Shown piece after piece: positions 24,101 through 36,503 of a stretch of 64,000 nt of DNA. Below the pieces are notes generated by a model, which was not told the DNA's origin, made no database searches, and saw only the letters and a list, made by a program, of their open reading frames with translations. The DNA is from Puccinellia tenuiflora (lineage: Eukaryota; Streptophyta; Magnoliopsida; Poales; Poaceae): NCBI GenBank assembly GCA_012064385.1, contig QRDG01000135.1:606660-670659 (forward strand). The letters are read 5' to 3'. The position numbers and the translations under genes are program-made. Position 1 is the stretch's first letter; every line of letters begins with the position of its first letter.

Positions 24101-24892
24101 AGGAGGGGATGCCTTGGGCATCCCCAAGCTTAGAGCTTGATGGTTCTTGATATTCAGAGGGGGTGCCATGGGGGCATCCCCAAGCTTGAGCTCTGATTCA
24201 TCTTCAATTTCTTCTTTATCCTCTCATTTGGAACTTAAAAACTCCCTTCACACAAAACTTCTCATAAATTGATTAGAGAGTTAGTGCTCATAAATTAAAA
24301 TGCATATGTGTTCAACTCAAGACAAATTGCAAACAACTTTATTGGGCATTAGCTACTGTTTACTAAGCCTCAATGTGGTACTCCACCTCTAGAGTATCAT
24401 ATTTGACGATAGTAAAAGAGACGAATACAAAATAAAAGCAGAATCTATCAAAAACTGAACAGTCTGTAAAGATCGAATTTTTCAAGGCACTTATGTAGCT
24501 CAAATCAGAAAACTCAAAACTAACAAAAGATATATAAAAGTATCAGGCTTGCTGTCTAAAAATATCAGAAAAATAAAAAATTCAGGGATCATTCGAGATT
24601 TTCTGCAACAGGCGCATAGAATCTATTTTTGGACAGCAAAACAATACTTCGCACTTTCAATGCATTAGAGGCTAAACTTGGCACAAAAAACCAAAACAAA
24701 AAGATACAATGAATTTTCTACAGAGGCAACAACTCCATGACTCAAGAAAAATAAAAACAAACTGAAAGTAAAAGATGGGTTGCCTCCCAACAAGCGCTTT
24801 TCTTTATAGCCTTTTAGCTAGGCTTGAGATTTTAATTATGCTCTCGTAAGAATAAGAATTGAAACACAAAAGAGAGCATCAAGAAGCAAATA

Positions 24893-25516
24893 TCAAACAC
24901 TTTTAAGTCTAACCCACTTCCTATGCATAGGAATCTTGTAAGAAAATAAATCATTAAAGCATAAAGCTAATAGCATAGGAAGGCAAAGCAAATGCAACAT
25001 TAAAACCTTTAACATAAAGAGGGGAAACTTCATAAGATGAAAATTTATATAACCACACTTCCCTCTCTCATAATAACTTTCAGTAGAATCATAAGAAAAC
25101 TCAATATCATACCCATCACATAAAGCATTTTTCTCATGATTCACATGCATAAAAGTATTATTATTACTCTCCACATAAGTAAAATCTTTATTATTAGTAG
25201 CATTGAGAATAGGACTATCATAGCCATAATTGTAATCATCATAAATAGGAGGCATGTCATAATCATAATAAACTTTTTCCTTGATAGTAGGTGGACTGAA
25301 AGTATCACATTCATCATAATAATCATCATATATAGGAGGCATAGTATCATCAAAGCAAATTTCCTCCTTCAAGCTTGGGGGACTAAAAAGATCATATTCA
25401 TCAAAATCGGCATCCCCAAGCTTGCAATTTTCCATAGCATTAGCAACAATGGCATTCAAAGAAATCATACTAATAACATTGCTACTAGCATGATTGTTAT
25501 GCAAATAAAGTTCCAT
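24893..25516 (-). CDS. Tyr/Asp-rich ORF of the gypsy-type element, 207 aa
   Basis: The ORF starts MELYLHNNHASSNV. It contains two direct repeats of the type FSPP(S/T)(L/I)KE followed by MPPIYDDY, then an AT-rich acidic stretch, and ends in a hydrophobic segment (MKFPLFMLKVLMLHLLCLP) with the basic end IPMHRKWVRLKSV. Such ORFs are found downstream of pol, or in its place, in several Triticeae gypsy families. Their function is unknown; the C-terminal hydrophobic segment could be a membrane anchor. It is intact here, but whether it is translated is unknown. Confidence 0.55.
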   Translation of the reverse strand: MELYLHNNHASSNVISMISLNAIVANAMENCKLGDADFDEYDLFSPPSLKEEICFDDTMPPIYDDYYDECDTFSPPTIKEKVYYDYDMPPIYDDYNYGYDSPILNATNNKDFTYVESNNNTFMHVNHEKNALCDGYDIEFSYDSTESYYERGKCGYINFHLMKFPLFMLKVLMLHLLCLPMLLALCFNDLFSYKIPMHRKWVRLKSV

Positions 25517-25732
25517 AGGTTTTTTAATTTTCTCTTCAAAAGATCATGACCAATTTCAAGATAAATTTTATAAAGCTCTCTAATTTTGTTGTTGTTTTCC
25601 ATTAAACCGAACTAGTGAAATGAAAACAAGAAATAATAATATTTAATTGCAATATCTAAAAAAGATACCTTCAAGCACTCACCTCCCCAACAACAATGCT
25701 AGAAATTAGCTTCGTCGTCGGAGTGTGAGTAC

Positions 25733-25760
25733 CGCTTACCTTTCCTCCCCGGCAACGGCG
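25733..25760 (-). other. Primer-binding-site-like block of the gypsy element
   Basis: On the minus strand TTTCTGGCGCCGTTGCCGGG (within 25770-25740) is the conserved block that follows the 5' LTR in Athila-like and related grass gypsy elements. A decayed second version, AATTTCTAGCATTGTTG, lies at about 25710-25690. The expected LTR end (...CCAACA) is not seen to its right, so the 5' LTR is missing or of another type. Confidence 0.5.
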
Positions 25761-26853
25761 CCAGAAATTAGCTTCGTTGACGGGAGAGGAATTGTAGTGT
25801 GCGGAGACCCAACACACCACTGCATGGTGTAGTGTGCAAGTCGTTGACATAATACTCAAAAAAGGACTCATCCGTGAATATTACATCCCTCAGAGTGGTA
25901 CAACAGAAACATAGCAGGTCCAAGGTAACACTATAGGATTACAGCAATATTCAATACAAAATCTCGAGAACTACCTTGATACATAGAGGATAGTCTCGTG
26001 CAAATGAAATCCAAAAAAGAGCCAATTCGTAGCACTAAGCTGGAGATTTACTTTAGCTCTAATTCCTAATCCACTACTGCTGTTGTCACAGCCTTAATCT
26101 ATTCTATCTGGAGTATCTTTATCCAAGATTGTACTCGTTCTTCCAATAGACGTGGTCTCCTTCATTGGTAGAGTGATCTCCTTTACATCGCTGTCATTGC
26201 TCATGTGTTGCCATAGTTGTCGTCGTGCTTCGGTTGGTGAAGTAGTGGTTGACTCCTTGATGAAGATCTCGATGTCATGATGGACCACCGTCAACTCCTT
26301 TGATGGCTCCAAAATTCTAAGCAGGGGGTCAAATGGGGAAAGGGTGAGTAACCAGCGTTACCCAGCAAGTTCATTATGTACGTTGGGAAGTCTGATGCAC
26401 TAACTACTGCTTTAGACTCAAAAGAGTCACAAGCTAATGCAAAGTTTTTGTAAAACATTTCTTCAAGAGGTTGCTTTTATTCTGAAGACTATGCCCGTCA
26501 TCCTTCACAGGTGCTAGAACTTCGTGGAGTTCCTTTCCTGCAGTGTTCGCATCTCCTTCCCGGAACTGGGAGTAACATGTTACAATTTTTTACACTCTGC
26601 AGAGGTGCGTTACTTTACCCATAAGAGATCAAGACTTTGTTGCACAACCGGGCGATCATTCCCATCCACACTCTCTTTGGTGTGGGGCCCAGTTTTTGAT
26701 CCAAGCCATTCACTGTGCTTCTCCGCACAACGCATGCCCACCCCATTCATGCATAGCAAGATCACCCCTGATATTCAACCCAGCAAGGAAGAACTATCTA
26801 GGCTCCCCTTGCAGACCATCCTAGACACCAGAGTCCGTGGGCATTAAGGGATC
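25761..26853. other. Retrotransposon-derived flank, no gene
   Basis: On the minus strand 26090-25770 reads like an LTR 3' part (CTACACCATGCAGTGGTGTG, a short hairpin near 25820). From 26330 to 26853 the sequence is of unknown type, with several short ORFs lacking any domain. It continues after the solo LTR at 28651. Confidence 0.35.
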
Positions 26854-28645
26854 TGATGCATATAAAATGCATACATGAACTTTGCATTATAATTCTCATA
26901 TTTGCATCATATAAGGGTTATATCATGATTTTATAATGATTTTGGGAATATTTCACTATTTTCCTATTTTTCTAGAATTAACCCTGCACTGGCAGAAAAC
27001 CCTATTTTCTATATTTTGATGTTTCAGGGACCCAAACGACGTCCAAATGACCTGAAAATTTACGAGCATCAGTTTTATGAAGTAAGAAGACTTGGGAGCG
27101 AAGGAAGCAAACGAGCGGAGGCCTGAGGCCCAAAAGGGGTGGCCCACGCGGCCATATTCCTTGGCCGCGTGGGGCCCACCTTCTGGAGCCTCGTGGCTTC
27201 GATGCCGTCGATCTTTTCGCCCACGACTCCGTCTTGACCTAAAACTGACTATAAAAATAGCCCCCCGACGTAGATCGCCAGGAGGCGGCCGTAAACAGAG
27301 AAACCACGAAACAGAGACCTGGACCTACAGATCGGAGGGGGAAAACTCCGGCGGAGCGCTGCCGGCGTGGTCTCCATCTCCCCCAACAACGTCTCCACCA
27401 TTTCCATGATGAAGAGGGAGTAGTCCACCCCTGGACTATGGGTTTGTGGAAGTAACTTATGTATCTCTCCTCTCTCTTGAGCTTCACTAATTAGCACCGT
27501 ATGAGCTGCCGAACATGATTACGGTCATCTATGTAATTCCTATGTGGTGGATCTCTCTATGAGTTAATATATGTTTGAAGATTGCAATTGTTTTGTTTCA
27601 GTTATGAAAGTAGATGCATAATATGTACCCCGTTCTTGTCTACTTGTTTTGATCAAGCTTGTTTATGAGAGCATGTGTGGGGGAACGTGTGTATTAGTTG
27701 GAGTAATGAGGGGGTGGCTAATGCGGTGAAAGTGAGAGAAGTTCCGCGATCCACTTGGGTATTCCAACCTTACTTTGTTACCTCACTAGGGATAAACTAA
27801 AATACCATGCTACCAGAGATGTGGGTTGACCATTGCCACTTCTCATGACTAGATCTAGCATGTTCTTATTTTCACTTCATGTCATAAAGATTAAAGCTAT
27901 GCTCTGATTTATCTTAATACTAAGGTGTTATGATTTAGTTCGCATCTTAGTGGAGTATAAGAGAGATTAATAACCAAAAGATCTCTATGTTAGGACGTGA
28001 TGCCCATATAATTAGTAACTTGTCATAAAACTTTGTGTTGCAATCTCATATGTCAATTCCTTTGTTCCATTGTCCACCACAACATTAAAGAGATGGTGCA
28101 TTTGTGAAACCATGAACCCCGGTCCATTTTTAATCATAAGAAACAACTTTTCAACCACTTTTAAGCATCATCTACATTCAGCCATTTTAAAATCAGAAAA
28201 TACAAAAACACTTTTACTTCTTGCATTCACAATACAAAACCCAAAAATAACATCCATCATTGTTTCCACCATCCTTGCACATTTATTTACCATCATTGCA
28301 TATTTATTTATTGTTTTGCATTTGTTTTATTTTATTATCATTCTCACACCTTGTGCTTGACAACCACTTGGTGAGGTTGAGGGCACAAAACAATTTACTT
28401 TGTTGTAAGTTCTCAAGGGAAGGATAAGAAGATAAACCTTTCACTACTGATTCCCCAAGAGTTCGATATAAACCCTCGAGTCATCCCTTGTGGGGAAAAC
28501 CGTCTTTCCTATACTATACACTCTGCACTTGGAGTCTCAACCTAACCATTGTTTTTTTAACGCAGGTAACTTCACCATCAACAAAGTTTTCTGGCGCCTT
28601 GCCATCAAGTGTTCTTTGGTGTTGTTGCTGAGTTAAAGGCCATCA
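26854..28645 (+). mobile_element. Solo LTR of the TGATGCATG family (copy 2), TSD GGATC
   Basis: It starts TGATGCATATAAAATGCATA and is flanked by GGATC at 26849-26853 and 28646-28650. A TATA-like ACTATAAAAATAG lies at 27248. It matches the copy at 32697 over nearly its whole length. The last 65 bp differ: after CACCATCA (28580) come TTTTCTGGCGCCTTGCC, resembling a primer-binding site, and a second GCCATCA before the duplication. Confidence 0.85.
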
Positions 28646-28650
28646 GGATC

Positions 28651-29583
28651 CCACCCATGTTGCATGTTGTCGCACATGATCTACAGGGTACGGCTCTGGA
28701 TGCCCGTTGACATGCGAAGGAGAGAAGATCACAGATGACATTTCCCGTCCCATTCCAAGCCTCATGGTTAACTCGTTGTTACGGCGCAAGAATTCTGACG
28801 GCATTGGTTGTTATTTCCTAGGTAATATTTACCCTTGCAAATGGAACCTCCTGACCTATTCATCTTACCATGGTTCCATTTGCCAACCATAATAGATTAT
28901 CACCACTCGGGTCGATAACCAGATAGTCATATTATTCTGAAAATATCATTTTATGTTTCCACTTTGGAGATAATGATAGTATACTAGGTTTTTGCAAATA
29001 GTTTCTTAACAAATATTTCAAGAGGTATGAGCAAGTGATGAACTTGCCTGTGACAGAGGTGGCAGTTCATGCCCTTCGGGGTTCTATGGTTGCGTCAGAA
29101 CCCAGAGATCTGAAAATAGCAACGTAGTCCGGGTAAGGACTACTGGAAACACTGGCAAAATGCTATTATGCATAAATATGAGATGCATCGTAAATATCCC
29201 AAAAACACCCAAGCTCACAAGCATAAGCTTTGTTTTATTTGATACTTTGATAACTGAAGTGACTTTAGTGACTTTAGGTTTTAAGGATGAATTAGTGTTT
29301 ATAATTTGTGGGTTTGTTAAATTACTTTGAATTGATATGACATGAAAATTTAAGTGTTTACTATTTTAATTGAAGTAAATAACTTATGTTATTTCATTAT
29401 ATTTATTCCTTTAGAAATATGTCATTTGTTTTATTTGATAAAGTACCTTTCAAGGAAAAGAAGATTTTAAAAGTTAACTCATCAATTTTATTGTCTTTAA
29501 GAAAACTTTCCATTAATATCATGCAATAGTTATTTATTCAACTTTTATTCACCTAGCTATTTCAAATATAATCACACAAGAGT
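28651..29583. other. Flank of the solo LTR and AT-rich DNA, no gene
   Basis: The first 500 bp resume the sequence interrupted at 26853. From about 29185 the DNA becomes AT-rich and contains AAATATCCCAAAAACACC. It resembles the AT-rich part of the TGTAA(C/T)-type LTRs and may be a displaced piece of the element that resumes at 31641. Confidence 0.35.
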
Positions 29584-31640
29584 TCTTTTTTGAAACGGGA
29601 GCAAATAATTTGCCCCAATCTATTAATTAAGAAGGAGAGAATTGCCCAGTTAATTACGGATAACCGGGCAAAAACCGATACAAACACCACAATGCGAACT
29701 ACTCACAAACAAAGAAAACCCCACAAGTGCATAACCAGCTCGGCAAGCTCTCCCAACACACAACCCCTAACCCTTGAACAACAAAATGGAATCCACCGAT
29801 GGAACACCTCACCAACAACACCAAAGTCATAGAACGAGCCGACAAACCGAAGATCATCCATCAAGTAGTCGTGGGTGGCTTTCCAATGGCGCCACCCTTC
29901 TTGCCTTTGGTCGCCTTCTTGTTTTTACCCTTGATTGTTGACCCTGTTAGGAGGCAAGCAATCGCCCTTCCAGATCCAAGCATGGCAACCTCCACACTGC
30001 TAAGCAGGCTACAAAGCTCTTTTGCAAAGAGAACATCGGCATCATGTGTCGGCGAAGGTGGAATGGGCGTGAAAGCTAACTCTGATCGCTCAGGTGAGCT
30101 CAAAGTCGCTGTCGAGTCCACATTCATATGCTCCACCGACAGAGGCAAATCAGGGCTCCCACAATGCTCCCGGAGCTCGGGCATGCTCTGCAGCACCGGA
30201 GCCACAGCAGTGGCCTCGCCCTCAACAGGGGGGAAAGGGGGACGTCATCGACGAACCACAAACACGAGGGGAGTAACAACCATAGAGCTCCCCACCCATA
30301 TCCTCCGTGGAGCCAACACCAATGTCACCAAGAGGACGCGACGGAGGAATGGCCATCAATATAGCCGGCACAAGAGAGAGCTTGCACAAAGCAACCTCCG
30401 CACGCTCCAAAAAGCTTTCAACCCGCGCCAGGCACCCTTGCAGCTGCTCGGCCAGGGCTGCTGGAATGGACTGCAACACCACATCGGACGACGGCACCAA
30501 ACCAGCGGGAGCAGAAGCAACCGATGCCCAAGATCCACAACGAAGATTTTTGGAGGGGAGCGCAGAACTCGATTGACCCTTACATGTCATAGGAGCATGA
30601 GAAAGCTCGACGCCATGGTGAGGCCCTGGCAGTGCGGCGAGGCATGCCATGGAGCTGAGAGGACGCCACTGATTGCGGCATTCGCGAGCATGGTGGTCGT
30701 TCTCCAAACAGCGTGAACACCGAAGGGGGTCCCTACAAACAGCTGCGCGGTGTCCATGTGCGAGGCATCTGCAACATCTACCAAGGAGCCACGCCGGGAT
30801 GGGACGACGGGGCCAAGCCGTGGATGGCGGCACCAAAGTACGAGGACCTCGCCGATGCAACACCTTTTGCCATCCCCCGCTTGTGTCTGCGTCGCAACGC
30901 ACGCCCGATTGAGCCAGCTGAGCAGTCGGGGATGTGCTTTTCATAGCCGGCGGCGTCATTGGGGCTAGCTCCTCCTCGTCGCAATCATCGACCTCGTCGG
31001 CAAGGGTGGCCCATGATCCTGTCACCATACCGCTGGAGTGGAGCCTCTTCGAAGCAGCCGACGGCCCTTGCGGAGCTTCCACAACTGTGACACCATCTTC
31101 AACGGCCTTGCTGCAGCACCGAGCCCCAAGCTGCGTCGGTGTCGGGGAGGAGCGGCAGGTCCGCGGTGCGGGACGAGGGACGGAGGTAGTGTTCATCGCC
31201 AAAGCAGCCATGGAGGTCGAGGAAGTTGGCAGCTGGGACGAGGCTGTCGCAGCAGCAGCAGGCTTGGAGGGAGGAGAAAGACGCACCCGTCTTCCGCCAA
31301 TGGCGGGGTCCGACCTCCGGTGACCGAGCATGGCGTCAGCAGCGAGCTTGGCGGCGGGATTAACAGACAGCCCGTGCGGAGGCACATCCGAGACTACCTC
31401 CCCCACGTCCTGCAGCGCAGAGCCGTCGACGCAACCGGCAGCCGGAGGAGCCGGGAGAAGGGGCGGAGCAGGGGCTGCAGGAAGAGCTCCGACGCCAGGA
31501 TAGCTGGAGCAGGGAGAGGCCGCGGCGGGGATGCCGGATCTGGTCGCGGTGCCTCCAGCGGACCTCGAGCGGAGGAGATCGAGGCGGCGGCGGCGCGCAC
31601 GGACTGGCCGCGGGCGGGGTCGCGAGAGCCCCATCTCCCT
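29584..31640 (-). mobile_element. LINE-like element with ORF1 but no ORF2
   Basis: Oriented minus. The 3' end (29640-29584) reads TTAATAGATTGGGGCAAATT and then GTTTCAAAAAA, a LINE-type tail; the 5' end lies near 31640, just upstream of the first ATG. The gag-like ORF is followed directly by the 3' tail, without endonuclease or reverse transcriptase. It is therefore an internal-deletion derivative that would depend on enzymes in trans. No clear target duplication was found. Confidence 0.55.
29861..31634 (-). pseudogene. LINE ORF1 (gag-like, two zinc knuckles), frameshifted
   Basis: The main frame, 31634-30222, encodes 470 residues: an Arg/Pro/Ala-rich N-terminus, a middle region with WATLADEVDDCDEEELAP, and two CX2CX4HX4C zinc knuckles (CCRCLAHGHRAAVC and CSRCLENDHHAREC) at about residues 290-325. 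The order is typical of plant LINE ORF1 nucleic-acid-binding proteins. After a stop near 30222 the reading continues in another frame (30205-29861) with MPELREHCGSPDLPLSVEHM and a Lys-rich end, GKNKKATKGKKGG. One frameshift therefore separates the two parts. The GC-rich codon use contrasts with the AT-rich flanks. The product would bind RNA in a retrotransposition particle. Confidence 0.65.
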
Positions 31641-32696
31641 GTGTGAATGGTGTTTAGATGACTCTTCTTTGTGTTTTACCTAGGATGAGTAACATGATAA
31701 TCATTTATAGAATGGTAATAAAGTTTAAATTATATATTTTGAACTTACTACTCAAATTGATTTTCTATTGGGAAATAATTGTTTTTGAAAATAGTTCAAT
31801 TCATTTTTACTTAAGGAATTGTTAATTACTCATATAAGAAAATATTTTTAAATGATTTGGAGCAAATATTTTATCTCTAGAAAATAATTTAAATTAAATC
31901 CATTTAAGGATCTTTGAATTTTTCACTTTGGAAATTCTTTTCAATAAATGAAATAAAATTCATATTTGGACTCCTTATAAAATTTTGAACTGAAAGCATA
32001 TTTTTACTTTATTTTTAGGAATTTATTCGAATCTAAATTTTCATTTTTGAATTTGAATTTAATTTAAATTGAGTTTGAGTTTGAATTCAATTTATGTAAT
32101 GGTAAAATCGGTAATTATATTTAGGTCCCTGGTTCACTTGGATGAACCAGGTTAACCTCGTTCCTGACTCGGGTCCGACCGACCGAGCCAGAACCCACTC
32201 TTCTCTCTCTCACCGCTCTCTTGATCCCGAGCTCCATTCACCTCCACCGTCGCCGGCCGGTTTCGGCCAGCTCCGGCGACCTTCGCCGCCGAGCTAGGGC
32301 GCAAAAGAGAGGCCTTGCGATGCCCTTTCCCTACCTCCGCGTCGATCTAGTCCTCTCTACCTGATGTGGCCGTGCTCGACTTAACCCTAGGGTTAGGGTT
32401 TCGGTCGCAGCGCGACACCGGCATGCTCCCATCTCTTTCTGCTCCACCGAGGCTGGTGTGGAGCTCTCCTCTGTGCCGCCGTGGTGATAGGTGGTGCTCG
32501 CTCCTCCCTTGGTCCTTCGTCACCGGCCACACGGGCACTACCCCGTCACCGTGGAGCTACGACCATAGGCGTACGGTAAGCTCTTGCCTCCTGCTTTTTT
32601 CCTAATTCCTTCTCCTGGCCTATGCCATGCTCTGGGATACTTGCTATGTGGTAGTGATTCAGACCATTGCTGTGGATTAGGTGTTGGACTGCCGTG
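31641..32696 (-). mobile_element. TGTAATACC-type LTR element, segment 1
   Basis: An AT-rich first half and a GC-rich second half (GGCCGGTTTCGGCCAGCTCC at about 32252) have the composition order of the TGTAAC-type LTR at 38181. It is cut at 32696 by a solo LTR and resumes at 34448. Orientation is taken from the terminus at 36460. The short ORFs, including 32366-32605, are not supported as genes. Confidence 0.4.
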
Positions 32697-34442
32697 TGAT
32701 GCATGTAAAATGCATACATGAACTTTGCATTATATTACTTATATTTCAATCATATTTGCATCATATAAGGGTTATATCATTGTTTTATATTGATTTTGGA
32801 AATATTTCACAGTTTCCCTATTTTTCTGGAATTAACCCTGCACTAGCAGAAAACCCTATTTTCTATATTTTGATGTTTCAGGGACCCAAACGACGTCTAA
32901 ATGACCTGGAAATTTACGAGCATCAGTTTTTGGAAGGAACGAAGAGTAGGAGCGAAGGAAGCGAACAAGCGGACACCCGAGGGCCAAGATAGGTGGGCCC
33001 ACGCAGCCAGATTCCTTGGCCACATGGGGCCCACTATCCTAGGCCTCGAGCCTCCGATGCCGTCAATCTTTTTCCCGAGCCTCCGTCTTGACTTAAAAAC
33101 GACTATAAAAATAGTCTCCCGACGCCTTTCGGAAGAGAGCGCCACCGAAACACAGAAACCACGAAACAGAGACCTGGAGTTGCAGATTGGAGGGGGGGGG
33201 GGGGGACTCTGGCAGGGCGCTGTCGGCATGGTCTCCATCTTCTCCAACGACTTCTCTACCGTCTCCATGATGAAGAGGGAGTAGTCCACCCATGGACTAT
33301 GGGTTTGTGGAAGTAACTTATGTATCTCTCCTCTCTTTGAGCTTCACTAATTAGTACCGTATGAGCTGCTGAACATGATTACGGTCATCTATGTAATACC
33401 TTTGTGGTGGATCTTTTTCTGAGTTAATATATGTTTGAGATTGCAATAGTTTTGTTTCAGTTATGAAAGTCGATGCATATTATGTACCCCGTTCTTATTT
33501 ACTTGTGATCAAGCATGTGTCTGAGAGCGTGTGAGGGGGAACGTATGCATTAGATGGAGTAATGGGGGGTGGCTAGTGCGGTGAAAGTGAGAGAAGTTCC
33601 GCGATCCACTTGGGTATTTTACCTAACTTTTTTGCCTCACTAGGGATAAAGAAAAAATACCTTGCTACCGGAGATGTGGGCGTGACCATTGCCACTTCTC
33701 CATGACTAGATCTAGCATGTTATTATTTTAACTTCATGTCATAGAATTTAATGCTATACTCTGATTTATCTTAATTACTAAGGTGCTAAGATTTAGTTCA
33801 CATCTTGGTGGAGTATAAGAGAGATTAATAAACAAAAGATCTCTATGTTATGACGTGATGCCCATATAATTAGCAACTTGTCATGAAACCTTTTTGTTGC
33901 AATCTCATATGTCAATTCTAGTGTTCCATTATCTACCACTTTATTAAAGAGAGAGTGCATTTGTGAAACCATGAACCCCGGTCCATTTTTAATCATAAGA
34001 AACACCTTTCCAACAACTTTTATCCATTTTCCATTTTCTGCCATTTAAAAATCCGAAAATACAAAAACACTTTTACATCTTGCATTCATAATACAAAACC
34101 CAAAAATATCATTCATCATTGTTTCCACCATCCTTGCATATTTATTTATCATCATTGCATATTTAGTTATTGTTTTGCATTCATTATATTTTCATATCAT
34201 TCTCACACCTTGTGAACCACTTGGTGAGGTTGAGGGCACAAAACAATTTACTTTGTTTTGTAGGTTTTCAAGAGAAGGATAAGAAGATAAATCTTTCACT
34301 AGTGATTCCTCGAGAGTTCGATATTAAACCCTCGAGTCACCCCTCGTGGGGAAAACTGTCTTTCCTATACTATACACTCTGCACATGGAGTCTCAACCTA
34401 ACCATATTCTTTTGACGCAGGTAACTACGTCAAGGGACATCA
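32697..34442 (+). mobile_element. Solo LTR of the TGATGCATG family (copy 3), TSD CCGTG
   Basis: A complete LTR of 1746 bp begins TGATGCATGTAAAATGCATA and ends AAGGGACATCA. Perfect 5-bp duplications, CCGTG, lie at 32692-32696 and 34443-34447. A TATA-like CTATAAAAATAG lies near 33103. No internal sequence remains, so the element was lost by LTR-LTR recombination. A run of 12 G at 33193 is characteristic of this copy. Confidence 0.92.
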
Positions 34443-34447
34443 CCGTG

Positions 34448-36460
34448 TTACTCCTGTGATGAACCCTAGATGTGATTTTAATGCTCATTTTGTCCCCTCG
34501 TGTTGCTCTGTGCTGCTGCTTTGGGGTTACTTACTAACTGTTGCTTTGATGCCTCTGTATTATTTACTGGAGATGGTCTAGCTAGTGACTGTGGTCATGA
34601 TGTAGCTCTGATGTTGCTGTCCATTGACAGCTCCAGTGAACTATCCTTGACATCCCTAAGTGTGTGCTACTCTGAACCTTAGGTTCAGAGATGTGCTGCT
34701 ATGGCTTGGCTCTGTGCTTGTGCAAGTGTAATATGATTTCTGCAGCTAATTAACTTAGCTTAGCTTTCTGTGATGCCTCAAAATGAGTTACACAGAAGCT
34801 GGCTTTTAATCTTAGCTTAAGAAATTATTTTTATGCTTTCTTGTGCTTCTATGGTTGCTCAGATGTGCTCTTGTTCAATCGTTCCAGTCTTCAGATTAAT
34901 GGGATTGTGATTGAGGTGCTTCTCCCCTTGAGGGATTTGTGCCCAGCAATCAGGTGCTGGATCTATTTATATGCCTTTTCCCAATGACCCCTGCCTATGA
35001 TGCATAGGCTGAGGGTTTTATTTGATAAGGATAGATGCTAGCTTGTGAACTTTAATTCACTGTGATGCATATGCATAGCATCTCTGTGCAGATCTGAGGA
35101 AATATCCCCATCCAAACCATATATGAGTACTTAGCTAATATGTTGGCTAAAGAAAATTAGAGGGTCAACCTCTTGATGATTTGAGATGGTGGCTGTGGTG
35201 CTTCTTGTTGATTTTTTTCTGGCTTTCCTTGCTGGCCTGCTCCTCCTGCTCCTGGATGCTTCCCTCCAGCTCCTAGCCTGCTCCTCCTCGCTCCTGGCTA
35301 CTACTTCTAGCTCCTGGCCTTCTCCCCTTGCTCCAGCTTGCTCTTGCTTAGTACTACCTCATCTTGATTTGCACTTGGCAAAGTTTCAGTGGTGAAATAT
35401 GGATGGATCTGTGGTGTGGGGTGGAACTGTTGTGTGCTGTGGTGTTGAGAGCTGTGGAGCTCGAGCTGGTTCTATCTGAGTGTGAGATGGTGCTAGCTGC
35501 TGACTGCTTCGACCCCCCTTGCCCTTATCTCCTCCTGGGTGACTTGCTGTGTTGATAGCAGGGTGCGTTGCATGCATGTGTGTGAGCTACCTGCCTGCCT
35601 GGACTCTTGATCCATTGGTCTGGTGATGCAAAGCTTCGGCTGGTTTGATATTATCTTTCTCTAGTTCATTATTTTGGGTTTGCCAAGTGGATTTTGTTGC
35701 TGCCCAGCCAATGATGTTGCTCTGAGGCTAAATTGGGGTTTAGAACATATATTATACTTAGTCCCTTTGCTTACACCCTGTGATGAGATTAGCAGAGCAT
35801 TACTCTGCTAAACTGAGGGTAACACTAACCCAACCCCTTTTATTTATTTCTGTCTTTTCCTTTTCTTTTTGTTTTGCAGGAAACCGATTTGAAGCTAAGA
35901 TGAACTTAAAGAGAAGATAATTACAAGACTTTTAGTTTTCGATTATAAATTTACTTAAGCTTTTGTATTTGCTTTTATTGCTGTAATATTTGTAAAGACA
36001 TTGTAATATTGTATTAATTCAATAATTTATTTGTTTTGTTTTATTCATTAATCAGAAGTTGTAATTCTATGTTTGTGAAATTTGTATTGTTATTCAATTG
36101 TACATCATTTACTTAATTACTATCTATTATTGTTTACTTAATTGGAGTTACTTTTCCAATTTAATTCCTTTATTTGATTAATTATTATATGTAATTTTTT
36201 ATTTGATTTCCAATTAAATATTATTTTTATTTTCAATGGAGAAAAAACTCCCATAGCAAGTAAAAGACCTAGAGGTCATGTCGAAATTCATCGGGTTCAC
36301 CTAAAATCAACTAAACCCTAAGTCATGAAGGTGAGGAGACTCCGATCACTCTAGAGTTTTAATTTGTGAAAAATTCACTCGGATTTTTCAGATGCATGCC
36401 CGCAGATGCATGAAACCTTATTTCTACCCTTCGTTAGATCCTAAATGCTGGGGTATTACA
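34448..36460 (-). mobile_element. TGTAATACC-type LTR element, segment 2 with LTR start
   Basis: On the minus strand the LTR begins TGTAATACCCCAGCATTTAG at 36460, preceded by GTTAAGGGGGGAAGAC, a polypurine tract following the pol end ACTTCGGGACGAAG. It is therefore a 3' LTR reading left. CT-rich ORFs at 35186-35555 are low-complexity and not taken as genes. 35880-36240 is very AT-rich. Confidence 0.5.
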
Positions 36461-36503
36461 GTCTTCCCCCCTTAACAAAAACTTCGTCCCGAAGTTATGA
36501 GGT

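Larger units (their letters stand above)
23470..25760 (-). mobile_element. Gypsy-type internal region, segment 2
   Basis: This is the minus-strand internal DNA that continues segment 1. Hallmarks are GCGCTTGTTGGGAGGCAACC (complement near 24776-24796), two copies of AAGCTTGGGGATGC (complement at about 24118 and 24178) and the Tyr/Asp-rich ORF at 24893-25516. Gag and pol are absent over the whole internal length, so the element is a deletion derivative or non-autonomous. Confidence 0.65.

Noticed and set aside
25136..25549. Ile-rich plus-strand ORF of 137 aa
   Set aside because: Antisense of the Tyr/Asp-rich retrotransposon ORF; the composition follows from the GAT/TAT codons of the other strand.
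31038..31646. 202-aa plus-strand ORF and several others opposite the LINE ORF1
   Set aside because: GC-rich antisense shadows of the zinc-knuckle ORF.
35186..35555. Leu/Ser-rich ORFs
   Set aside because: Low-complexity CTCCTGCTCC repeats inside LTR-derived DNA, with no domain and no splice context.
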